The notes beneath the pieces were generated by a model, which saw only the letters and a list, made by a program, of their open reading frames with translations, made no database searches and was not told where the DNA came from. From Sedimentibacter sp. MB35-C1 (GTDB taxonomy: Bacteria > Bacillota > Clostridia > Tissierellales > Sedimentibacteraceae), in assembly GCF_030913635.1 (NCBI RefSeq), contig NZ_CP133188.1:2852001-2916000 (forward strand): DNA of 64,000 nt, given 5' to 3'. Below are positions 28,119 through 37,373 of the stretch, in pieces. The translations under genes and the position numbers were made by a program. How positions within the stretch are numbered: position 1 is the stretch's first letter; every line of letters starts with the position of its first letter.

Positions 28119-28718
28119 TTATTTACGGCAAATTCTTACCATTGCAGGTCTTATACATTTGTCGTTAACAGTATAACCTTTTTGGAGCACATCGATAACT
28201 GTTCCATCTTCATGCTCATCACTCGCTTCAAATCCCACACCATAGTGGAAATTATGATCAAATGGTTTATTAAGAGCATCAATTTCCTTTAAGCTCTTTT
28301 TATCAAGTATTCCCATTAATTGAGTGTAAACCATTTGAATTCCTTCTTTATAGGAAGTGCTGTCTCCGCAGTCTGATGCCAGTGCCCTATCAAAATTGTC
28401 TATAACCGGCAGCAAATCCAACATAAAATCTGAAATAGCATTTCCGTATGCAGATACTCTTTCCTTTTCAGTCCTAGTCTTGTAGTTCAGAAAATCCGCT
28501 TGAAGCCTAAGTAACCTATCATTAAGGCTGTTAATTTCCATTTGTAAATCATCTTGTTCTTTTGTATCTTCTGATTTGTCCGCTTCATTTTCCTTTGAAT
28601 TATCTTGTTGAACCTTTTTATTAGACTCTTTTGAAGCATCCATCTCTTTTTCTTCCTCTTTCAGCTTAAGCTCTTCTTCCTTCAGTTTTTCTTCATCATG
28701 TTTTTTTGCCTTAGCCAT
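28119..28718 (-). CDS. grpE: Nucleotide exchange factor GrpE
   Basis: A 199-residue GrpE. The first ~70 residues are highly charged (Lys/Glu-rich, probably disordered). A long coiled coil follows (QMEINSLNDRLLRLQADFLN, YKTRTEKERV), then the beta-domain with VGFEASDEHEDGTVIDVLQK and GYTVNDKCIRPAMVRICRK, the family's ending. It releases ADP from DnaK. ATG 28718 has AAGGAGTG upstream, so I prefer it over a longer frame beginning at 28745 that would overlap hrcA. Confidence 0.97.
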   Translation of the reverse strand: MAKAKKHDEEKLKEEELKLKEEEKEMDASKESNKKVQQDNSKENEADKSEDTKEQDDLQMEINSLNDRLLRLQADFLNYKTRTEKERVSAYGNAISDFMLDLLPVIDNFDRALASDCGDSTSYKEGIQMVYTQLMGILDKKSLKEIDALNKPFDHNFHYGVGFEASDEHEDGTVIDVLQKGYTVNDKCIRPAMVRICRK

Positions 28719-28722
28719 TTCT

Positions 28723-29787
28723 TCACTCCTTATTTTCATCGTCAAAGTTCCGACTTATTATTTCATTCACTGCTTCCGACATTGACTTAACCGTTGAAAT
28801 AACCTTGCTGTAATCCATTCTCATGGGACCTATAACACCAATCTTCCCAATCAATTTACCGTTAAGCCTATATGTTGCTGTTACTAAGCTGCAATCCCTA
28901 AGCTCTTCGTATTCATTTTCACGGCCAATACATATGTCAAAATCATTTTCGCCGGTATATTGGAACAGCTTTGCCATGCTGTCCTTATCTTCAACAAATG
29001 AAATAAACTCCCTTGCTTTGACAACGTCATTATATTCAGGCAAATCAAGAATACTTGTCAAACCGTCTGAGTAGACGTTGAAATCTTCTAATTTGCTTAT
29101 TTGATCAACCAAGAACGGTAATAGCTCTAACAATGAGTCGCTGCTACTTTCTTTTAAATGATAAAGCTGCTCTATTAAGCTATCCTTAATTGTTTCAATA
29201 TCTTCAAGCTTGTAGCCATTTAATTTTTCTGATAGCGATACTGATATTTTATCCATCTGATCTAAAGGTATAGAACTGTTAAGCCTCAAGACAACCTGCT
29301 TTACAATATTGCTCTGCAATATTAAAACAAGAAGGATTTTTCTATCGGTTATAGGGACCAGCTGAATTCTCTTAATTTCAGATTGCTTCAGATGAGGTGA
29401 CACTATAAACGATGTGTACTTTGTAAATTGAGACAAAATTCTGACGGAATTTTTAAATACAGAATCCATCTCACTTGCTTTATCTTCAATTATACTTCTC
29501 AATTCATTTATATTTGCATTTGAATTTGCAGAGCCCATGACTTTTTTCCAAAGGCCGTCAACATAATATCTGTATGCCTTATCCGTAGGTATTCTTCCTG
29601 CTGAAGCATGGGGCTGAATTAAAAAGCCCATTTCTTCCAGATCAGACATTTCGTTTCTAATTGTAGCCGGGCTTACGCCAAGCTCATATTTTTTTGAAAT
29701 TGTCCTTGAGCCGACTGCTTCCGCATTATCAATATAGCTTGAGATAATAGCTTTTAAAATTTTTACTTTTCTCTTATCCAAAGACAT
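28723..29787 (-). CDS. hrcA: Heat-inducible repressor HrcA
   Basis: A 354-residue repressor that binds CIRCE operators and is itself stabilised by the GroE chaperonin in known systems. The N-terminal winged helix has KVKILKAIISSYIDNAEAVG and SRTISKKYELGVSPATIRNE, followed by LEEMGFLIQPHASAGRIPTD. The C-terminal part has the expected GAF-like fold with IGVIGPMRMDYSKVISTVKS near the end. ATG 29787 has GAGGTGA upstream. It is the first gene of the heat-shock operon, behind a perfect CIRCE, so it represses itself. A second CIRCE precedes htpG at 59686. Confidence 0.97.
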   Translation of the reverse strand: MSLDKRKVKILKAIISSYIDNAEAVGSRTISKKYELGVSPATIRNEMSDLEEMGFLIQPHASAGRIPTDKAYRYYVDGLWKKVMGSANSNANINELRSIIEDKASEMDSVFKNSVRILSQFTKYTSFIVSPHLKQSEIKRIQLVPITDRKILLVLILQSNIVKQVVLRLNSSIPLDQMDKISVSLSEKLNGYKLEDIETIKDSLIEQLYHLKESSSDSLLELLPFLVDQISKLEDFNVYSDGLTSILDLPEYNDVVKAREFISFVEDKDSMAKLFQYTGENDFDICIGRENEYEELRDCSLVTATYRLNGKLIGKIGVIGPMRMDYSKVISTVKSMSEAVNEIISRNFDDENKE

Positions 29788-29803
29788 TTCGTTCACCTCT
29801 TTG

Positions 29804-29830
29804 TTAGCACTCTCTTTGATTGAGTGCTAA
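29804..29830 (-). promoter_or_regulatory. Perfect CIRCE operator upstream of hrcA
   Basis: TTAGCACTC, nine bases, GAGTGCTAA: a full match to the CIRCE consensus bound by HrcA. It lies 16 bp upstream of the hrcA start codon and downstream of the promoter, where it would block transcription. Confidence 0.97.
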
Positions 29831-29842
29831 ATCTATAGATAT

Positions 29843-29871
29843 AATTTACTACTTTAAATTTACTTTGTCAA
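29843..29871 (-). promoter_or_regulatory. Promoter of hrcA-grpE-dnaK-dnaJ
   Basis: On the minus strand TTGACA (29871-29866), 17 bases, TAAATT (29848-29843). The predicted start of transcription falls just before the CIRCE element, which is the normal arrangement. Confidence 0.65.
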
Positions 29872-29992
29872 TAGATATTATTAAAAAAATTATAACACAA
29901 ATTCCTACAGTGTGATCTATGTCACACAGCAGCGCAAAATTACTCTTGTTTTTACATCGAAATCTTTTATGTCCAAACCTTACAATCTTTAT

Positions 29993-31132
29993 TTACGGTA
30001 AAAATTCTTCTATCACATAGTTTGAAATATCCATTCCCTTTTCTGTAAGCCGTACATTTCTTCCGCTGTATTCCATTAATAGATTATTTATCATTCTCTC
30101 TATCTGAACTTTAAAAGCTTTTTCAAAGCTTATACCAAACTTATTGTTAAATTCATCTAAATTTAAACCTTCCGTTAATCTCAACCTAAGCATGATATAT
30201 TCAAACATCCGATCCTGATCACTTAATTTTTCGTGAATTATTCTTTCATAATTATTTGAAAGTCCGTTTTCACAATATGATTTCAAATCTGGAGGATTGC
30301 TGTACCTTATACTATTAATAAATGAATGAGCAGACGGTCCAAAACCTACATATTCCTCCTGTTCCCAGTATTTTAGGTTGTGCCTGCATTCATAACCTCT
30401 ATTGGAAAAATTAGAAATTTCATATTGAAACATATTATTGCTTTCCATAATTTTTCTTCCTGCATAATACATTTCACGCTCTGATTCCTCATCAGGCATT
30501 ATAATTTTATTTATTTTTTCCATGTTGTACATAGGTGTACCTTTTTCAAGTTTTAGAGAATAAAATGAGATATGCTTCACACCTCTGTTTATTATTTTTG
30601 TGATAGTTTCTTCTATGTCACAAACATTCTGACCAGGAATATTGAACATAACATCAGCATTTATGTTTTCAAATCCGCTTTCTAACGCTCTATCAATAGC
30701 ATCCAATGCCTCTGCACTGTTATGTATTCTTCCTATTTGTCTTAAAATTTCATCGTTCAACGACTGAATTCCAATGCTAAGCCTGTTTATCCCCATGTCC
30801 CTATATGCATTGAGATTCTCCAATGTCAAGGTGTTGGGATTTGCTTCTATGCTGATTTCTGCGCATTTGTCAATTTCCATTGTTTCACAAATGCTATCAA
30901 TTATTTCTTTTATATTTTCATGCTTAATAATAGTAGGCGTTCCACCTCCAAAATAAATAGTGTTCGCAATATAGTTATCTTTTAATTCCTTGCCTTGAGT
31001 TTTTATTTCATTAGTTAACGCCTTTATATATTTCTTTTCTGACTCATCGTTCCATTTCATAGAGTAAAAATCGCAATAATTGCATTTTTGCCTACAAAAC
31101 GGAATATGTATATATATTCCTAGTTTTTTCAT
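29993..31132 (-). CDS. hemW: Radical SAM heme chaperone HemW (oxygen-independent coproporphyrinogen oxidase-like)
   Basis: A 379-residue radical SAM protein. The iron-sulphur motif CRQKCNYCDF (CxxxCxxC) lies near residue 14-21, and the SAM-binding GGGTPT is in TIYFGGGTPTIIKHENI. The sections GIQSLNDEILRQIGRIHNSA and HNLKYWEQEEYVGFGPSAHS are typical of the HemW/YggW group. HemW inserts heme into target proteins; the true coproporphyrinogen dehydrogenase HemN has an extra N-terminal region that this protein lacks. It sits upstream of hrcA, a common clostridial order, but the gap of about 200 bp with the CIRCE promoter makes it a separate unit. Confidence 0.93.
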   Translation of the reverse strand: MKKLGIYIHIPFCRQKCNYCDFYSMKWNDESEKKYIKALTNEIKTQGKELKDNYIANTIYFGGGTPTIIKHENIKEIIDSICETMEIDKCAEISIEANPNTLTLENLNAYRDMGINRLSIGIQSLNDEILRQIGRIHNSAEALDAIDRALESGFENINADVMFNIPGQNVCDIEETITKIINRGVKHISFYSLKLEKGTPMYNMEKINKIIMPDEESEREMYYAGRKIMESNNMFQYEISNFSNRGYECRHNLKYWEQEEYVGFGPSAHSFINSIRYSNPPDLKSYCENGLSNNYERIIHEKLSDQDRMFEYIMLRLRLTEGLNLDEFNNKFGISFEKAFKVQIERMINNLLMEYSGRNVRLTEKGMDISNYVIEEFLP

Positions 31133-31178
31133 ACTGCCTCATATCATAATTTTTTTGCACCTGTTATAAAAATATAAA

Positions 31179-31196
31179 GGAGCTGTTTCCAGCTCC
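31179..31196 (-). terminator. Terminator of the symporter gene
   Basis: On the minus strand GGAGCTG, loop GAAA, CAGCTCC, then TTTATATTTTT. It lies about 45 bp after the stop at 31242 and before hemW. Confidence 0.8.
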
Positions 31197-31241
31197 GATT
31201 ATATCATTATTTACGCATTTGTTCAATTTTTTTGATATTGG

Positions 31242-32465
31242 TTATTTACTTGCAACGACTTCCTTGTTCAATTCTCCTTCTGTTGAAGCAATAACTACCG
31301 AACATGCAGCATCACCTGTAACGTTAATCATTGTTCTCATCATATCGAGAATTCTGTCAACTCCTGCTATCAACGCAACTCCTTCGATAGGGAGCCCAAC
31401 AGATTGAAGAACCATGCCAAGCATTATCATACCTGCTCCTGGAACTCCGGCTGTTCCTATTGATGCAAGTGTGGCTGTTAAAATTATTGTAAGCTGGGCG
31501 CTGATTGACAAATCAAGCCCATAAATATTTGCTATAAAAATTGCACATATACCTTGGTATATAGCTGTTCCATCCATATTAATGGTAGCTCCCAAAGGCA
31601 GAACAAAGCTTGATATTGACTTTGAAACGCCAAGATTTTCTTCTACAGACTTCATCGTAATTGGAAGAGTTCCCGAGCTGCTGGCAGTTGAATAAGAAAA
31701 CATCATCGCAGGAGCAGCTCCCTTGAAAAATTTCAGAGGACTAATTTTTGCAAAAATACTTACCACCGATGAATATGTAAGCAGTGCATGCAAAGCACAT
31801 CCAATATATACAGCAATAATCAGCTTAAGAAGCGGAAGCAATACTGCAGGTCCGTTTTCAGCAACTACGGGAGTAATAAGCGCAAAAACTCCTATAGGAG
31901 CAAACTCCATTATTTTGCCAATTATTTTGTACATTACTTCAGCAAATGCATCAAAGAAATTAAATAAAATCTTACCCTTTTCGCCAATACCTATGATTCC
32001 TGCCCCAATAATCAATGCAAACGCTATAATTTGAAGCATCTTTCCTTCTACTAAAGCATTTAAAGGATTTGAAGGAATAATGTTCAATAATGTTTCAGTA
32101 ATACTTGGAGCTGCAGAAATTTCAAACTCCAGATCTGCCGGTATGCTAAAATCTCCGCCTACGTTCGAAATATTTGCTAAAATAAGTCCGATTGTAACAG
32201 CAAACGCGGTGGTTAACATATAAAATGCCACAGTCTTTCCGCCTATTCTCCCAAGCTTTCTGACATCATCCATACTGCATGCACCAACTACAAGCGAAGA
32301 AAATACCAGCGGTACTATTGAAAGTTTAATAAGGTTTAAAAATAATGTACCGAAAGGCTTGATGTATGACTTAGCAATTTCGGGATTTGATTGAAAAATA
32401 ATTCCTGCAAGTATACCCAAAGCCAAGCCAATGAAAATTTTGGTTGTTAATTGCATTTTTTTCAT
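31242..32465 (-). CDS. Dicarboxylate/amino acid:cation symporter (DAACS family)
   Basis: A 407-residue polytopic transporter that couples uptake of glutamate, aspartate or C4-dicarboxylates to Na+ or H+. The family signatures are present: the serine-rich hairpin SYSTASSSGTLPITM, the NMDGT motif in LPLGATINMDGTAIYQG, and the second hairpin TLASIGTAGVPGAGMIMLGM. Eight transmembrane helices fit the pattern. It has AGGAGG upstream and its own terminator. The substrate cannot be told from sequence alone; the organism's amino-acid fermentation makes glutamate or aspartate plausible. Confidence 0.9.
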   Translation of the reverse strand: MKKMQLTTKIFIGLALGILAGIIFQSNPEIAKSYIKPFGTLFLNLIKLSIVPLVFSSLVVGACSMDDVRKLGRIGGKTVAFYMLTTAFAVTIGLILANISNVGGDFSIPADLEFEISAAPSITETLLNIIPSNPLNALVEGKMLQIIAFALIIGAGIIGIGEKGKILFNFFDAFAEVMYKIIGKIMEFAPIGVFALITPVVAENGPAVLLPLLKLIIAVYIGCALHALLTYSSVVSIFAKISPLKFFKGAAPAMMFSYSTASSSGTLPITMKSVEENLGVSKSISSFVLPLGATINMDGTAIYQGICAIFIANIYGLDLSISAQLTIILTATLASIGTAGVPGAGMIMLGMVLQSVGLPIEGVALIAGVDRILDMMRTMINVTGDAACSVVIASTEGELNKEVVASK

Positions 32466-32498
32466 TCTAAATTCCTCCTTTTAATAAAATGTATTTAT

Positions 32499-32527
32499 AT
32501 TATACATTAGTTTCTTCGTTTTGTCTC
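32499..32527 (-). promoter_or_regulatory. Possible promoter of the symporter gene
   Basis: On the minus strand GAGACA (32527-32522), 17 bases, TATAAT (32504-32499). The -10 box is perfect and the -35 box matches four of six positions. Confidence 0.5.
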
Positions 32528-32666
32528 TCTGTATTTTTAACAAATACATGTTTTTTTCTTTGTATTACATATATATACCATACTTAATATTAAATGCGTT
32601 ATACTTTTAATCGAATCCCATTTACCAGTAAAAATTTTCCCTAATTCTCCTAATTCTATTAAAAAA

Positions 32667-32686
32667 AGCTGCCTGTGATGGCAGCT
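32667..32686 (-). terminator. Terminator overlapping the rsmE stop codon
   Basis: On the minus strand AGCTGCC, loop ATCACA, GGCAGCT, then TTTTTTT. The 5' arm begins within the stop codon of rsmE. Confidence 0.85.
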
Positions 32687-33422
32687 AAGACATTTCATTA
32701 CATGCATACATTATAACTGAAGCGGTAACAATTCCTGCGGTTTCTGTTCTCAGTATTCTTTTTCCAAGAGTAACTATATGCGCACCAGCTTCCTTGAACA
32801 TTTCTATTTCCTTAATATCAAATCCCCCTTCAGGCCCTATTATTATGTAATAATTTTCTTTAGGCACAGACAATACATCCTTCAATAGTTTCATGTCTTC
32901 AAGCTCATATGGAACAATTATCTCAGCATTTTCTTCTTTTAACCTTTCAAGCAGCTCCTTGACATTAACTATATCTTCTACTGTAGGAATTATATTGCGC
33001 TTGCTCTGCTTAGAAGACTCTTTGGCAATTTTTCGCCATCTTTCAAGCTTTTTTTGTTCCCTATCTTTGTCATTAAGTTTTACCACTGTTCTTTCAGTCA
33101 TCAAAGGTATGAAACTTTTCACTCCCAATTCAACATTCTGCTGAATAATATCTTCCATTTTGGTTTGCTTTGGTATCCCCTGGCACAAAGTAACATTTAT
33201 TTTTGTTTCATTATTTGTATTTTTTTCTTCTATAATCTCGCAAATTATGTTTTCCTGATTAATTTCAATTATTTTCGCATCATACTCACTGCTTTCAGTA
33301 ACTAAGGATATATTATCCCCTTCTTTTGCACGAAGTATGGTTTTTAAATGTCTTGCATCTCCGCCTGTTACTTTGACAGTATTATTTTTTATATTGTCAT
33401 CAGCACAAAAATATCTGAACAT
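32685..33422 (-). CDS. rsmE: 16S rRNA m3U1498 methyltransferase
   Basis: A 245-residue SPOUT methyltransferase that adds the methyl group to U1498 of 16S rRNA. An N-terminal PUA-like part (MFRYFCADDNIKNNTVKVTG, DARHLKTILRAKEGDNISLV) is followed by the SPOUT domain with the knot motifs IIIGPEGGFDIKEIEMFKEA and LGKRILRTETAGIVTASVIM. It lies 10 bp behind prmA, the usual partner in Firmicutes, although here the pair is not next to dnaJ. Confidence 0.95.
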   Translation of the reverse strand: MFRYFCADDNIKNNTVKVTGGDARHLKTILRAKEGDNISLVTESSEYDAKIIEINQENIICEIIEEKNTNNETKINVTLCQGIPKQTKMEDIIQQNVELGVKSFIPLMTERTVVKLNDKDREQKKLERWRKIAKESSKQSKRNIIPTVEDIVNVKELLERLKEENAEIIVPYELEDMKLLKDVLSVPKENYYIIIGPEGGFDIKEIEMFKEAGAHIVTLGKRILRTETAGIVTASVIMYACNEMS

Positions 33423-33432
33423 ATTTACCTCA

Positions 33433-34407
33433 CTATCTTAGTTGAGCTGTTACACATACCCATTCTTCGCTATCATTTATCTCTAGTATTTGAAATCCTA
33501 AAGATTTAAAGTTTTCTACAACATCACCAACATATTTTTTTATAATACCAGATGCTATTACAAGTCCTCCTTTTTTCAAAAATTTTGGGAATGTGAAACT
33601 CATACCCATTATAATCTGAGCAATAATATTTATTTCAAGAATATCATACTTGTTGTATCCTATTGCATCCTGCAGATTTTTATCATCGGTTACATCACCG
33701 CAAAGAACATCAAACCTGTCTTCATAAATGTTATTTAATTCGGCATTTTCTTTAGCAATTCTAACTGCATTTTCATCTATATCCACACCTGTTGCCTTAA
33801 CAGCTCCAAGAAGCAAAGATGCTATGGAAAGTATTCCGCTTCCGCATCCCATATCCAGCACTTCATCGCCATCATTAAGATGCTTAATTATCTGCTCAAT
33901 ACAAAGCCTTGTAGTATGATGCTGACCTGTCCCAAAACTCATGCCTGGATCAATATTAAGAACAATTTTTTCTTCTGCAGATTCGTCAAGTTTTTCCCAT
34001 GAAGGCTTTATGATTATTTTATTTGAAACAGAAAAAGGTTTAAAATACTGTTTCCAGTTGTTAGCCCAGTCCTCATCATTTAAAATCCTTGTAGCTATTT
34101 CCAGTCTGCCCATATCAATTTCATTGCTTTCTTTCTTTAAATCTTCAATGTATTTTTCTACTTTTCTAAAAAGTTCCATTCCCTGACTATTATCCGCTAA
34201 ATATACCTTTATACAGCTTTCACAATTTTTCATTTCAGCAAGCTCTTCATCATAATAGTCCCAATTCAATGTGTCATTATTTAAAAAATCTTCAAAAACT
34301 CCAGCATCTTCTATAACCGCATCATTTATTCCTAATTTTATCAAAGCGCCATTTATTATTTCTATTCCATTTGTTGTTGTATATATGGAAACCTCAGTCC
34401 AGTTCAT
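33433..34407 (-). CDS. prmA: Ribosomal protein L11 methyltransferase
   Basis: A 324-residue class I methyltransferase that modifies ribosomal protein L11. The N-terminal substrate-recognition domain opens MNWTEVSIYTTTNGIEIING. The SAM site is VLDMGCGSGILSIASLLLGA, followed by ATGVDIDENAVRIAKENAEL. FDVLCGDVT and YDILEINIIAQIIM provide the later motifs. The start is ATG 34407, seven bases after GGGAGG; a TTG at 34419 in the same frame contains that ribosome site and is unlikely. It is transcribed with rsmE. Confidence 0.94.
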   Translation of the reverse strand: MNWTEVSIYTTTNGIEIINGALIKLGINDAVIEDAGVFEDFLNNDTLNWDYYDEELAEMKNCESCIKVYLADNSQGMELFRKVEKYIEDLKKESNEIDMGRLEIATRILNDEDWANNWKQYFKPFSVSNKIIIKPSWEKLDESAEEKIVLNIDPGMSFGTGQHHTTRLCIEQIIKHLNDGDEVLDMGCGSGILSIASLLLGAVKATGVDIDENAVRIAKENAELNNIYEDRFDVLCGDVTDDKNLQDAIGYNKYDILEINIIAQIIMGMSFTFPKFLKKGGLVIASGIIKKYVGDVVENFKSLGFQILEINDSEEWVCVTAQLR

Positions 34408-34478
34408 TATTCCTCCCAAATAAACAAAATTTTACAGCATTATTTATTATAATCTAATTATAGTATTTTATCAATGAA

Positions 34479-34507
34479 AAAGCACCGTTGAACAGATACA
34501 GTGCTTT
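34479..34507 (-). terminator. Terminator of the OsmC-family gene
   Basis: On the minus strand AAAGCAC, a partly paired loop, GTGCTTT, then TTCATTG. It lies after the stop codon at 34540. Confidence 0.65.
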
Positions 34508-34539
34508 ACAATTACTTATGTGGTGACATAAATATTCTA

Positions 34540-34959
34540 TTACTCAATAATTTGTATTTCATATGAAATAGGAACAGCCTTTTCAAGCATTGCTGCAACC
34601 CCGCAATATTTTTCAAGTGAAAGTTTAACAGCTCTTTCAAGTTTTTTATATTCGAGATTGGTTCCTATAAATTTATAAATAATTTTAATATAATTATATA
34701 TTTTCGGATCCTCATCTCTAGATTCAGCCTCAATTTCAACATGAACATCCTTAACATCGAGCCTCATTTTTTTAACAATAGTCATTATATCTATTCCTGA
34801 ACATCCAATAAGACCCGCCAATAACAATGCCTTTGGACTGGGGCCTAAATTATTTCCTCCGTTTTCAAAGACCGTATCCGTTATTACAGTATGGCCGTTT
34901 ATCTTCATTTCAAAAGCCATGTTTCCTTTTAGATTAGCATTTATTTTCGTCTTTTCCAT
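34540..34959 (-). CDS. OsmC/Ohr family peroxiredoxin-like protein
   Basis: A 139-residue OsmC-fold protein. The two redox-active cysteines are visible: Cys in LAGLIGCSGIDIMTIVKKMR and Cys in LSLEKYCGVAAMLEKAVPIS. The Arg or Glu partner that activates the first cysteine is probably in the N-terminal strand. Members reduce organic hydroperoxides with thiols. This sequence belongs to the YhfA/OsmC-like group rather than to Ohr. It is monocistronic, with its own terminator. Confidence 0.88.
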   Translation of the reverse strand: MEKTKINANLKGNMAFEMKINGHTVITDTVFENGGNNLGPSPKALLLAGLIGCSGIDIMTIVKKMRLDVKDVHVEIEAESRDEDPKIYNYIKIIYKFIGTNLEYKKLERAVKLSLEKYCGVAAMLEKAVPISYEIQIIE

Positions 34960-35082
34960 TTAAATCTCCTAAATTTTGTAATTGTCTTAATTATATAGCA
35001 TTAAAATTCTTTTTTAAAATTAATTTTCTTAAAGTATAAATGTCAGCACCTTTGATTTAAAATAATCCTCTTAGTTTTTATT

Positions 35083-35853
35083 TTATATATTTTGATGTAT
35101 AATGCTAATAACTGTATGTAGCTGATCTGCAGGTATCTGCCCTGGAGCTGATGTCTCTCCTACAGCTCCAAATGTAAATGCAGAACCGAAAATTTCTCCT
35201 GCCAGTCTGCTCATCATTCCTAAGGCTCCCATTGACATAGTTATTATGGGTTTATTTGTATATTTTTGTCTCATTTCGTATGTAGCAGACATCAAAGTCA
35301 GCAAATCCTCCGGACTTTGAGGCATTACAGCAATTTTTAGTATATCAGCACCAACATCCTGCATTTTACACATTCGTGAAATTATGTCATCCTTATCAGG
35401 TGTCTTGTAAAAGTCATGATTTGAAGCAACCACAAGTACATTGCAGGAGTGAATATTATTTATGTTTCTTTCAGCTTCTTCATATCCTATGAAAATTTCC
35501 ACATCTATTATATCTGCATCACCTGTCTCAGCCACAGCCTTATTTAGTGCGCAGTAATTTTCAACAGATATTTCTTTGTTCCCTCCTTCCTTTTTCGTCC
35601 TATATGTAAAAAATACAATTTTATCTGGTATCAAATTTCTTATTTCGCTCAGTACTTCTGTTACTTTTTCAAAATTGAGAACCTCATCAAAAAAATCCGC
35701 TCTCCACTCAACAGCGTCATATTTTAATTCCTTAAAACTTTTTAACTTTTGAATTATTTCCGTTTCGGTACTTTCAACCAATGGTATTATTATTTTAGGC
35801 ATTCCTTCACCTATTTTTACACCTCTAATTTCTATGTTTTTCAATAAGTTCAT
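35083..35853 (-). CDS. aroD: Type I 3-dehydroquinate dehydratase
   Basis: A 256-residue class I enzyme that forms a Schiff base with 3-dehydroquinate and removes water to give 3-dehydroshikimate. The sequence has YDAVEWRADFFDEVLNFEKV (substrate-binding Glu-Arg-Asp), VFFTYRTKKEGG, VVASNHDFYKTPD (general-base His) and ADILKIAVMPQS (Schiff-base Lys). The later MSRLAGEIFGSAFTFGAVGETSAPGQ supplies the second substrate Arg and the Gln. It is the last gene of tctC-tctB-tctA-aroD and lies 32 bp after tctA, so it may belong to a catabolic or salvage route rather than to a full shikimate operon. Confidence 0.94.
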   Translation of the reverse strand: MNLLKNIEIRGVKIGEGMPKIIIPLVESTETEIIQKLKSFKELKYDAVEWRADFFDEVLNFEKVTEVLSEIRNLIPDKIVFFTYRTKKEGGNKEISVENYCALNKAVAETGDADIIDVEIFIGYEEAERNINNIHSCNVLVVASNHDFYKTPDKDDIISRMCKMQDVGADILKIAVMPQSPEDLLTLMSATYEMRQKYTNKPIITMSMGALGMMSRLAGEIFGSAFTFGAVGETSAPGQIPADQLHTVISIIHQNI

Positions 35854-35885
35854 CTCCTTTACTTTTTGGGTTCTCGTTTAGTTTG

Positions 35886-37361
35886 CTACTGCATAAATTG
35901 CTTTGTTTGAACAATAAACGATAAAACAATTATTGCCAGCAGAAACATTGAAATCGGACTTGTAAATATACTTCCAATAAGACCAATAATAGAACCTGAG
36001 GATATAACAGCTCTTCTATAATTCGTTTCAATTAAGTCAGCCAGTATAATTCCAAGTACCGTAGGAGCAACCGGAAAGTCATACATTTTAAAGAAATATC
36101 CCATAACACCAAATGCTGTCATCCAAAATATATCATATAGATTGTTATTAACCGCATATGAACCTACAATCGACAGAATTATTATGATAGGAAGAAGTAT
36201 TCCTTTAGGTATTTCAACTATTTTTGTAAATATTTTTACCCCTGTTAAACCGAATATTAATAAAAATATATTTGATATAAGCAAAAAGCTTACGATTATA
36301 TAAAATAAATCCGGCGTTTCTGTCATAAGCATGGGCCCTGGCCTTAGTCCATGAATGTATAAAGCTCCAAGTATTACGGCAGTAACCGCATCACCAGGTA
36401 TTCCCATTGTAAGCATTGGTATAAATGCCCCGCTTATTGCTGCGTTATTTGCAGATTCCGGAGCAACTATACCTTCTACTGCCCCTTCTCCAAAAGGAAC
36501 CTCCGTATTCTTAACGGTTCTTTTTGCCTGATCGTAAGCAACTAACGCTGCAATATCTCCGCCAGCGCCGGGAAGCGCTCCGACAATAACTCCCACGATT
36601 GATGACCTTACTGTTAATGGCAGATACTTTTTAATTGAAAAAAATGATGGTAATATCCTATCAACCCTCTGCTTTATAATCGGAGTGTCTTTTTGTCTTA
36701 TTTGTACAAACACCTCAGATATTCCAAAAAGACCTATCATTGCAGTAATATAATTCACTCCAGCAAGCAGATAAGTATTTCCAAATGTGAACCTGTGCTG
36801 TGCACTTATCGGGTCCATTCCAATTGTACCCAACAGCACTCCAACTGCAGCGGCAACAATTCCTCTGGATAAAGTCTTTGATCCAAGACTTCCAACCAGC
36901 ATCATTCCCATGAATGCAAGAAGCATATAATCTCTAGGAGCAAATATTAACACAAAATCTGATACAATTGGCGCAAAAAATACTAAAACTATTATTCCTA
37001 CTATTCCTCCAAGAACCGACTGTACTGTAGCAACACCCATGGCCTGACCTGCCAAGCCCTTTTTTGCAAGCGGATAGCCGTCAAAGCTTGTCGCAACAGC
37101 TGCAGGAGCCCCAGGGATATTCAATAGTATTGCTGATCTGGAGCCTCCATATACTGCTCCTGTGAATATTCCAATCATAAGTGCTAATGCGCTTTTTGTT
37201 TCCCATCCGAAAGTAAAAGATACAAGAAGGGAGACCGCCATAGTTCCTGACAATCCAGGTATAGAACCTATGTAGATACCTAAAAAAACACCGACTGCCA
37301 CAAGCGCTGTAAGAATTGGATCCTCAAAAGGCGCCAACATATAAATTACATTTGAATCCAT
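35886..37361 (-). CDS. tctA: Tripartite tricarboxylate transporter, large membrane subunit TctA
   Basis: A 491-residue permease with about twelve transmembrane segments. Family signatures are GVFLGIYIGSIPGLSGTMAV near the N-terminus and GVIVGALPGAGGDIAALVAYDQA later, the two substrate-facing loops of the TctA fold, plus ISGAFIPMLTMGIPGDAVTA. It works with TctB and the lipoprotein TctC as a secondary, ion-driven importer. It lies between tctB and aroD. Confidence 0.93.
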   Translation of the reverse strand: MDSNVIYMLAPFEDPILTALVAVGVFLGIYIGSIPGLSGTMAVSLLVSFTFGWETKSALALMIGIFTGAVYGGSRSAILLNIPGAPAAVATSFDGYPLAKKGLAGQAMGVATVQSVLGGIVGIIVLVFFAPIVSDFVLIFAPRDYMLLAFMGMMLVGSLGSKTLSRGIVAAAVGVLLGTIGMDPISAQHRFTFGNTYLLAGVNYITAMIGLFGISEVFVQIRQKDTPIIKQRVDRILPSFFSIKKYLPLTVRSSIVGVIVGALPGAGGDIAALVAYDQAKRTVKNTEVPFGEGAVEGIVAPESANNAAISGAFIPMLTMGIPGDAVTAVILGALYIHGLRPGPMLMTETPDLFYIIVSFLLISNIFLLIFGLTGVKIFTKIVEIPKGILLPIIIILSIVGSYAVNNNLYDIFWMTAFGVMGYFFKMYDFPVAPTVLGIILADLIETNYRRAVISSGSIIGLIGSIFTSPISMFLLAIIVLSFIVQTKQFMQ

Positions 37362-37373
37362 ATCTTATCCTCC

